Shown here: one piece after another, positions 1-4,319 of the stretch | Layout: each line of letters opens with the position of its first letter | Numbering within the stretch: position 1 is the stretch's first letter | From: Alistipes sp. | Lineage (GTDB): Bacteria; Bacteroidota; Bacteroidia; Bacteroidales; Rikenellaceae | Reading direction: 5' to 3' | DNA: 6,101 bases | NCBI GenBank assembly: GCA_017628595.1 | Contig: JAGBYV010000260.1 | Coordinates: forward strand, 1-6,101 | The notes under the pieces: model-generated | The model's database searches: none | Told to the model about the DNA's origin: nothing | Seen by the model: only the letters and a program-made list of their open reading frames with translations | Position numbers and translations under genes: made by a program

Positions 1-13
1 AAATTTGAAGGCT

Positions 14-301
14 ATGAACGTACAGATTCAGTCAGTGAAATTCGATGCCAGCCAGAAGTTGATCGAATTCATCGAGAAGAAATTAGCCAAGTTGGACCGT
101 GTAGCAGAGGATGCTACGGGTGTTGATGTAGTGTTGAAGTTGGAGAAAGACGACGAGAAGGGAAACAAAATCGCAGTGATTACGCTGCGCCTGCCCGGTG
201 GCGACATCCGCGTCGAGGAGCAGGCTCATACCTTCGAGGAGGCTATCGAAAGCGCCAAGGATGTACTTAAACGTCAGATAGAAAAACGTAAAGACAAATA
301 A
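14..301 (+). CDS. hpf: Ribosome hibernation promoting factor, short form (HPF/RaiA/YfiA family)
   Basis: A 95-residue cytoplasmic protein of the family that binds the decoding region of the 30S subunit and blocks tRNA and mRNA access, silencing ribosomes in stationary phase or stress. The start MNVQIQSVKFDAS, a lysine-rich first helix (about residues 14-31), the strand VDVVLKLEKDD, the strand IAVITLRLPGGDIRVEEQA and the second helix TFEEAIESAKDVLKRQIEKRKDK reproduce the beta-alpha-beta-beta-beta-alpha order of the family. It ends after this domain, so it is the short form without the C-terminal dimerisation domain of long HPF; making 100S dimers would then need a separate partner (family knowledge). 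I chose ATG at 14 rather than the in-frame TTG at 5, because MNVQIQ is the usual family start and the extension adds only three residues. The sequence upstream is outside the window, so its promoter or operon partner cannot be seen. A hairpin terminator follows 7 bases after the stop. Confidence 0.93.
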   Translation: MNVQIQSVKFDASQKLIEFIEKKLAKLDRVAEDATGVDVVLKLEKDDEKGNKIAVITLRLPGGDIRVEEQAHTFEEAIESAKDVLKRQIEKRKDK

Positions 302-308
302 TAGATAG

Positions 309-342
309 AAAAGAGGTTGCAACATTGTTTGCAACCTCTTTT
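309..342. terminator. Bidirectional intrinsic terminator between hpf and the dipeptidase gene
   Basis: A perfect 12-bp stem, AAGAGGTTGCAA (311-322) pairing with TTGCAACCTCTT (329-340), encloses a 6-base loop, and two further A-T pairs extend it to 309/342. On the plus strand it ends in a run of five T (339-343) just after the hpf stop. On the minus strand the A-rich left flank becomes a T-run just beyond the dipeptidase stop at 345. One hairpin therefore can end both convergent genes. Confidence 0.88.
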
Positions 343-344
343 TA

Positions 345-1061
345 TTAAAAGTCCAGCAACTTATACCTCTCGCGCGTGGCGCTCATCGATATACGCTCCT
401 GATAGTGCCACCACTCCTTCACGTAGGGGCGTAATCCCACGGCATCCATAATCTCAAGAAGTAATATGCGGTTGGCGGCAGCCTTGGCCGATATCAGGCC
501 CCGCTCCTGCTGCTTCTTTACATATGCCTTGTATGCCGCCAGCGTCACATCGGCATCATTGCCGACCCACGCCTCCTCGCCAAAGTGGTCGAACTTGGCT
601 CCCATATCGAGCGGCGTCCCCGTCTTGTCAACAATCGTAAGATCTACCGCCACGCCATAGTTGTGGCGTCCTCCGCGAGTGCCATCGGCAACATAAATCT
701 CCAGAGGAGTGCCCTCCACAGCCCGTCGCATACGGCGCTGTACGCTGATGGGGCGTGCCGCATCGTAGATCAGGAGCGAGTAGTCGGGATATCGCTCACG
801 CAGAATCTTTTGCGCTCGCACAACCTTCTGGGCGAAGTGTGGCAGAAGGTAGGCCGTAGTGAGCGAGCCATACATATTCTCACCCACGAAGTTATCCTCG
901 GTGGCGTACTTCAGTTCTACCTTAATTTCGCTGTCCAGCTGCTGCACATCGACCAGCCCCTGCTGCTCCATCAGGGCGTTGAAGTCTGGCTGCTGCGCCT
1001 CGGCATGGAAGGGCAGCATCAGCGAAAATATAAACGCACAAAGAGTGATTATTTTTGCCAT
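345..1061 (-). CDS. Secreted D-alanyl-D-alanine dipeptidase, VanX/DdpX-like (peptidase family M15)
   Basis: A 238-residue zinc dipeptidase of the VanX/DdpX type, which splits D-Ala-D-Ala. Residues 1-22 form a signal peptide (basic start, hydrophobic IITLCAFIFSLMLPF, AEA before QQ), so it should act outside the inner membrane, probably on D-Ala-D-Ala released during peptidoglycan turnover (inference). Family marks in order: the N-terminal VELKYATEDNFVGENMY (about 48-64), the substrate-binding arginine in YDAARP (R103), the zinc ligands H133 and D140 in GRHNYGVAVD, the block DMGAKFDHFGEEA (152-164), and EWWH with the general base E216 and zinc ligand H219. The serine usual two residues before the first histidine ligand (SxHxxG) is glycine here (G131). 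Length is slightly above the roughly 200 residues of cytoplasmic VanX because of the signal peptide. The start overlaps the end of the CYTH gene by 13 bases, so translation is probably coupled. No VanA/VanH-like neighbour is present, so a resistance role is not suggested. Confidence 0.9.
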   Translation of the reverse strand: MAKIITLCAFIFSLMLPFHAEAQQPDFNALMEQQGLVDVQQLDSEIKVELKYATEDNFVGENMYGSLTTAYLLPHFAQKVVRAQKILRERYPDYSLLIYDAARPISVQRRMRRAVEGTPLEIYVADGTRGGRHNYGVAVDLTIVDKTGTPLDMGAKFDHFGEEAWVGNDADVTLAAYKAYVKKQQERGLISAKAAANRILLLEIMDAVGLRPYVKEWWHYQERISMSATRERYKLLDF

Positions 1062-1519
1062 TTCGTAAAGGGTTTTTTAAGCAGTTGAGAGTTGTAGTAA
1101 CGCACATCGCCCGTCACCTCCTCGCCCAGCCACTCGGGACGAGAGAACTCCTCGTCGCGCGATGACAGCTCCACCTCGGCCATCACAAGGCCTTCGTTTG
1201 CGCCATAGAAGCGATCCACCTCAAAGGTGTGCCCCTCAAAGGGAACGATGTATCGGGTCTTCTCAATCGCGCCTGCGCTGAATCGCAGCAGCGAGCGAGC
1301 CTCCTCCACGCCGATTGGCCACTCCCACTCATCTCGCTCAAGGCCAGCCTTGTCGCTGCGTCCCTTGATGGTAAGGAAGGCCTCCTCGTCGCGTATGCGT
1401 ACTCGTACGGTAAGGTCGGCAGTGGCTGCGATGTAGCCCTGCTCGATGCGATATGATGTAGTGGCGTGGGGTTCGAAGTCACCCTGCACCAAAAATTTGC
1501 GTTCTATCTCTTTTGCCAT
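1049..1519 (-). CDS. CYTH-domain triphosphate tunnel metalloenzyme (probable inorganic triphosphatase)
   Basis: A 156-residue cytoplasmic CYTH-fold protein. The diagnostic ExExK motif sits at the N-terminus (MAKEIERKF: E4, E6, K8), followed by alternating charged strands of the tunnel: TVRVRIR (R39, R41), FLTIKG (K52), ERDEWEW (61-67), KTRYIVPF (K87, R89), FEVDRF (E100, D102) and MAEVEL (E115, E117). Members of this single-domain type bind a triphosphate and divalent metal ions inside an eight-stranded barrel; small bacterial members studied so far mostly hydrolyse inorganic tripolyphosphate, while others are class IV adenylate cyclases or thiamine triphosphatases. The substrate cannot be read from the sequence. 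I chose ATG at 1519 because ExExK belongs at the extreme N-terminus; an upstream in-frame ATG at 1591 would add 24 residues with no family similarity and lie inside the divergent gene. It is the first gene of an operon with the dipeptidase. Confidence 0.9.
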   Translation of the reverse strand: MAKEIERKFLVQGDFEPHATTSYRIEQGYIAATADLTVRVRIRDEEAFLTIKGRSDKAGLERDEWEWPIGVEEARSLLRFSAGAIEKTRYIVPFEGHTFEVDRFYGANEGLVMAEVELSSRDEEFSRPEWLGEEVTGDVRYYNSQLLKKPFTKWQK

Positions 1520-1521
1520 CG

Positions 1522-1553
1522 TGTGGTAGTTTTCTGCAAATTTACTATATTTA
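1522..1553 (+). promoter_or_regulatory. Probable Bacteroidota-type promoter for the SDR gene
   Basis: TATATTTA (1546-1553) matches the -7 consensus TAnnTTTG except for the last base, and TGTG (1522-1525) lies 20 bases upstream as a weak -33 element. The box ends 19 bases before the ATG at 1573. It is weaker than the opposing promoter, and the two -7 boxes are separated by one base. Confidence 0.45.
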
Positions 1554-1568
1554 CCCTCGCAACGCAAG
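1537..1568 (-). promoter_or_regulatory. Bacteroidota-type promoter for the CYTH-dipeptidase operon
   Basis: Reading the minus strand, TAAATTTG (1544-1537) matches the -7 consensus TAnnTTTG exactly, and CTTG (1568-1565) lies 20 bases upstream as the -33 element. The box ends 17 bases before the ATG at 1519, implying a 5' leader of only about 10 bases. Confidence 0.7.
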
Positions 1569-1572
1569 AAAA

Positions 1573-2364
1573 ATGAGAAACGAATATGCACTTGTAACAG
1601 GCGCCTCGTCGGGTATCGGACTCGAGTACGCCCGTCAGCTGGCTGCCGAGGGGTATAACCTCATACTCGTGGGCAATCAATCTGACGAGAACTGCCGTGT
1701 AGCCGAACGCCTGGCCACGCAGTATGGCGTGCACACTCTGCCCATCTATGCCGATCTTGCCCGCCAGGGTGCTGCCGAGGAGGTCTATGCCCGCGTAAAG
1801 GAGATGGATGTATCGGTTCTGATCAGCAATGCCGGTATGTTGCTCTTTTCAACTCTTGCCCGCACGGCGCTGCCGTCGCTTGAGAAGATAATTACGCTGC
1901 ACTGCACCACGCCGACGCTGCTCTGCCGACTCTTTTCGCAGGATATGATACAACGCGGCAGAGGACATATTCTCCTCATGTCATCCATCACGGCGTGGAC
2001 TCCATATCCCACCATCTCGCACTATGCCGCCACGAAGGCCTATCTCAAGAGTTTTGCCGACTCGCTATGGTGTGAGCTGCGAGGCAGTGGCGTGAGTGTC
2101 ACAACGGTATTCCCATCGGCCGTTGATACTCCGTTGTACAATTTGGATGCCGACACACGTCTGTGGCTGCGTCGTTGTGGACTGATGCTCTCGGCCGAGG
2201 ATGTGGCGCGCATGGCCCTAAGGGCTATGCATCGCGGTCGCAGGCGTTGCCTGCCGGGCTTGTTGACCAAGCTCGAGGCGGCGGTTTGTTATCTACTGCC
2301 AACGTGCGTCGTACTCCCCATAATGAAGATACCGGCCGTGAGGAGAATTCTGGAGAAGATATAA
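1573..2364 (+). CDS. Short-chain dehydrogenase/reductase (SDR, COG0300/DltE-like), substrate unknown
   Basis: A 263-residue classical SDR with an N-terminal Rossmann fold. Visible motifs: TGASSGIG for the dinucleotide (T9-G16), the acidic residue after strand 3 (D61), SNAG (85-88), the catalytic serine in LLMSSIT (S137/S138), YAATK with catalytic Y151 and K155, and PSAVDTP (181-187) in place of the usual PGxVxT. Where the fourth catalytic residue, asparagine, is normally found in helix 4, the sequence is ITLHCTTP, which by my alignment puts a histidine (H110) there. After strand 2 the sequence is LVGNQSDEN, without the arginine often seen in NADP-binding members, so the coenzyme is uncertain. 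The C-terminal 37 residues combine a hydrophobic stretch (about 234-252) with basic residues and may form a membrane-facing helix. ATG at 1573 is chosen because it sits 6 residues before the first Rossmann strand ends in TGASSGIG; the in-frame ATG at 1513 lies inside the CYTH gene. It is transcribed alone; substrate cannot be inferred. Confidence 0.88.
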   Translation: MRNEYALVTGASSGIGLEYARQLAAEGYNLILVGNQSDENCRVAERLATQYGVHTLPIYADLARQGAAEEVYARVKEMDVSVLISNAGMLLFSTLARTALPSLEKIITLHCTTPTLLCRLFSQDMIQRGRGHILLMSSITAWTPYPTISHYAATKAYLKSFADSLWCELRGSGVSVTTVFPSAVDTPLYNLDADTRLWLRRCGLMLSAEDVARMALRAMHRGRRRCLPGLLTKLEAAVCYLLPTCVVLPIMKIPAVRRILEKI

Positions 2365-2369
2365 AACAA

Positions 2370-2398
2370 AAAAGGTGCCCAGCAATTGGACACCTTTT
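2370..2398. terminator. Bidirectional hairpin terminator between the SDR gene and gdhA, stronger for gdhA
   Basis: AAAAGGTG (2370-2377) pairs with CACCTTTT (2391-2398), and CCA (2379-2381) with TGG (2387-2389), around a 5-base loop. The intervening position is a C-A mismatch in the plus-strand RNA but becomes a G-U wobble in the minus-strand RNA, giving a continuous stem there. The minus strand then runs into T-rich sequence (complement of the A-rich stretch 2363-2373). It begins 24 bases beyond the gdhA stop and 5 bases after the SDR stop. Confidence 0.82.
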
Positions 2399-2422
2399 CA
2401 ATTATATTGCAAAGCAAATCTT

Positions 2423-3763
2423 TTAGATCACACCCTGCTCCAACATAGCCTGTGCCACCTTCATGAAACCTGCGATGTTGGCACCCTTAACGTAGTTGAT
2501 ATAGCCGTTGGGCTGCTCGCCGTAGCGTACGCAAGCGGCGTGGATCTGCGACATGATGTAGTGCAACTTCTGATCAACCTCCTCAGCCGACCAAGAGAGG
2601 TGCTGTGCGTTCTGAGTCATCTCCAGGCCTGATGTAGCCACACCACCAGCATTTACAGCCTTACCAGGAGCGAAGAGGATACCAGCCTGCTGGAAAGCAG
2701 CGATAGCCTCGGGTGTACAACCCATATTCGATACCTCGGCTGCGCACCATGTGCCATTTGCCAGAAGCTCCTTTGCATCCTCGCCCGTAAGCTCGTTCTG
2801 GAATGCGCAGGGGAGTGCGATATCGCACTTGATGCTCCATGCCTTCTTGCCGGGGATGAATGTTGCATCGGGGAAGCGCTCTGCGAAGGGAGCAACGATG
2901 TCGCGGTTCGATGCACGCAACTCCAGCATATAATCGATCTTCTCTGCGGTCATTCCGTTGGGGTTGTAGATAACACCGTCGGGACCAGAGATGGCGATAA
3001 CCTTTGCACCAAGCTCGGTAGCCTTCTGTGCTGCACCCCACGCTACGTTACCGAAGCCTGAGATAGCTACAGTCTTACCCTCGATTGACTTGCCAGCCTC
3101 GTGCAGCATGTGCTCTACGAAGTAGAGTGCGCCGTAGCCGGTAGCCTCGGGACGAACCAACGAACCGCCCCATGTAAGACCCTTGCCGGTCAAAACACCA
3201 GTGTTGTACTCGCGAGCGAGCTTCTTGTACATACCGTACATGTAACCGATCTCACGACCGCCTACGCCCACATCACCTGCGGGTACGTCGGTGTCGGGAC
3301 CGATGTTCTGCCACAATTCAAGCATGAAGGCCTGGCAGAAACGCATAATCTCGGCGTCAGACTTACCCTTGGGGCTGAAGTCCGAACCACCCTTTGCGCC
3401 ACCCATAGGAAGCGTAGTAAGTGCATTCTTGAAGGTCTGCTCGAAACCGAGGAACTTCAACATTGAGGGGTTCACCGCTGCGTGGAAACGGATACCGCCC
3501 TTGTAGGGGCCGATGGCGCTGTTGAACTGCACACGATAACCCAGATTGGTCTGGATCTCACCCTTGTCGTCAACCCAAGTCACGCGGAAGGTGATGATGC
3601 GGTCGGGCTCAACCATGCGCTCTACGATCTTTGCGCTCTCAAATTCGGGATGGTCGTTGTAAACCTCCTCGATAGACTCCAATACTTCGCGTACTGCCTG
3701 CAGATACTCGCTCTCACCGGGGTGTTTGCGCTCGAGATCTGCCATCAAATTATTAACGTTCAT
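2423..3763 (-). CDS. gdhA: Glutamate dehydrogenase, hexameric family I
   Basis: A 446-residue cytoplasmic enzyme interconverting glutamate and 2-oxoglutarate plus ammonium with NAD(P)(H); length is typical of the small (about 50 kDa) hexameric class. The N-terminal substrate domain shows YKGGIRFH (K88), FKNALTTLPMGGAKGG (K112 and catalytic K124) and PAGDVGVGGREIGYMYG (catalytic D164). The Rossmann domain starts with ISGFGNVAWGAA (234-245). These residues fall one position before K89, K113, K125 and D165 of the Clostridium symbiosum enzyme. The C-terminal part returns to the substrate domain with GKAVNAGGVATSGLEMTQN and GANIAGF. The coenzyme site carries F237 and SGPDG (259-263), as in the NAD-linked clostridial enzyme, not the serine-rich loop of the NADP-linked E. 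coli GdhA; I therefore infer NAD or dual use rather than strict NADP. It is a single-gene unit with its own promoter in the AT-rich region upstream and a strong terminator downstream. The translation starts MNVNNLMADLERKHP at the only sensible ATG. Confidence 0.96.
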   Translation of the reverse strand: MNVNNLMADLERKHPGESEYLQAVREVLESIEEVYNDHPEFESAKIVERMVEPDRIITFRVTWVDDKGEIQTNLGYRVQFNSAIGPYKGGIRFHAAVNPSMLKFLGFEQTFKNALTTLPMGGAKGGSDFSPKGKSDAEIMRFCQAFMLELWQNIGPDTDVPAGDVGVGGREIGYMYGMYKKLAREYNTGVLTGKGLTWGGSLVRPEATGYGALYFVEHMLHEAGKSIEGKTVAISGFGNVAWGAAQKATELGAKVIAISGPDGVIYNPNGMTAEKIDYMLELRASNRDIVAPFAERFPDATFIPGKKAWSIKCDIALPCAFQNELTGEDAKELLANGTWCAAEVSNMGCTPEAIAAFQQAGILFAPGKAVNAGGVATSGLEMTQNAQHLSWSAEEVDQKLHYIMSQIHAACVRYGEQPNGYINYVKGANIAGFMKVAQAMLEQGVI

Positions 3764-3794
3764 GACTTATTGTTGTTAGGTTTATATTCTATTG

Positions 3795-3827
3795 CAAATA
3801 TAGGCTTATTTTCTTATGCTTGTTAAG
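3795..3827 (-). promoter_or_regulatory. Probable gdhA promoter
   Basis: On the minus strand TATATTTG (3802-3795) is an exact -7 consensus match, 31 bases before the gdhA ATG, implying a leader of about 25 bases. The -33 position, about 21 bases upstream, holds CTTA (3827-3824), a poor match to TTTG. The weak -33 element and an overlapping dyad (3809-3831) would be compatible with an activator- or repressor-dependent promoter, but that is inference. Confidence 0.6.
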
Positions 3828-3831
3828 ATAA
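3809..3831. repeat. Imperfect inverted repeat over the gdhA -33 region (possible operator)
   Basis: TTTTCTTA (3809-3816) and TAAGATAA (3824-3831) are inverted copies matching at 7 of 8 positions, with a 7-base centre. The dyad covers the place where the -33 element of gdhA should be. In sequence this AT-rich, such a dyad can arise by chance, and no known regulator site is recognised. Confidence 0.3.
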
Positions 3832-3929
3832 AACCGTTTTTTTTCTATAGATTATCATCTTTTTCTTGCCATTATAACGCTTAAATGATGGTTTTTCGTA
3901 CGCGCGCGAGCAAAAAAGTGAAAAAAAGT

Positions 3930-3960
3930 ATTGTCCGTTAAAAAAAATAAACGAAATTTG
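3930..3960 (+). promoter_or_regulatory. Probable promoter for the small membrane protein-M16 peptidase operon
   Basis: ATTG (3930-3933) as -33 element is followed after 19 bases by GAAATTTG (3953-3960), which matches the -7 consensus TAnnTTTG except for its first base. The predicted start lies about 30 bases before the ATG at 4000. This promoter points away from that of gdhA; the about 125 bases between the two hold A- and T-runs and a CGCGCGCG stretch at 3901-3908 but no gene. Confidence 0.5.
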
Positions 3961-3968
3961 TAGCAAAT

Positions 3969-3985
3969 GTCGTTGGTTTAGCGAC
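3969..3985 (+). other. Small hairpin in the predicted leader of the 4000-6101 operon
   Basis: GTCGTT (3969-3974) can pair with AGCGAC (3980-3985), six pairs including one G-U, around a 5-base loop. It lies between the predicted transcription start and the ATG at 4000. There is no T-run after it, so it is not a terminator; it could be a 5' stabilising stem or chance. Confidence 0.3.
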
Positions 3986-3999
3986 TAATATTATAGACC

Positions 4000-4311
4000 A
4001 TGGACGAAAATAAAGAGAAAAAGATAAAATATAAAAATCCTTTTGTCGATGAGAGTGCCTTCGAGGGCGATGATACCCCCAAGAAGAGCGAAGACGAGGT
4101 GCTTATGGATGAGGCCAAGCAGCATACCGAGGTCGTTGAGGTAAAAACCTATATGGCGCTGGGTATGGTTATCGGTCTGGCCGCTGGTGCAGTGGTGGGT
4201 CTGTTTTTCCCCGGCCGTACCAATGTATTTGCCGGCATCGGAATGCTCGTAGGACTCATCACAGGAACCTGCATACACAAGAAACCAAAAGATACAAAAA
4301 ACAGCAATTAA
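4000..4311 (+). CDS. Small inner-membrane protein with acidic N-terminal tail and glycine-rich helical hairpin; function unknown
   Basis: A 103-residue protein I do not recognise as a named family. Residues 1-49 are highly charged and without hydrophobic stretches: first lysine-rich (KEKKIKYK), then acidic (ESAFEGDD, SEDEVLMDEAK). Two hydrophobic segments follow, about 51-70 (YMALGMVIGL onward) and 77-92 (VFAGIGMLVGLITGTC), joined by a short turn PGRTN with an arginine, and the protein ends in a basic tail (HKKPKDTK). Glycines recur every four residues in both segments (G55, G59, G63, G67; G79/G81, G85, G89), the glycine-zipper pattern of tightly packed membrane helices. With the basic tail and long charged N-terminus both on one side, an N-in/C-in hairpin is the likely topology (inference). 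There is no signal peptide. The stop is 8 bases before the M16 peptidase start, so the two are almost certainly cotranscribed, which makes an envelope role likely. Confidence 0.82.
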   Translation: MDENKEKKIKYKNPFVDESAFEGDDTPKKSEDEVLMDEAKQHTEVVEVKTYMALGMVIGLAAGAVVGLFFPGRTNVFAGIGMLVGLITGTCIHKKPKDTKNSN

Positions 4312-4319
4312 TACTTACT

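Noticed and set aside
345..1061. Vancomycin-resistance gene vanX
   Set aside because: The protein is VanX-like, but no vanH, vanA or regulatory genes are adjacent and it carries a signal peptide, so a peptidoglycan-turnover dipeptidase is more likely.
585..1088. A 167-codon open frame on the plus strand opposite the dipeptidase gene
   Set aside because: The minus-strand frame has a signal peptide and all M15 catalytic residues, while this frame shows no family resemblance.
1513..1572. Upstream ATG extending the SDR by 20 residues
   Set aside because: The extension lies inside the CYTH gene and across the divergent promoter, and the protein from 1573 already begins correctly before the Rossmann strand.
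1520..1591. Upstream ATG extending the CYTH protein by 24 residues
   Set aside because: ExExK belongs at the very N-terminus of this family, and the extension overlaps the SDR gene and contains the promoter.
3101..3466. A 121-codon open frame on the plus strand inside gdhA, and several others of 60-120 codons there
   Set aside because: They lie antisense to a full-length, motif-complete glutamate dehydrogenase and show no recognisable domain or promoter; they follow from its biased codon use.
3893..3917. Terminator-like hairpin between the T-run and A-run around the CG stretch
   Set aside because: The arms do not pair in register beyond three or four bases, so no stable stem forms.
3764..3999. 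Riboswitch or small RNA in the gdhA upstream region
   Set aside because: The predicted gdhA leader is only about 25 bases, and no conserved aptamer core or terminator-paired RNA is visible.
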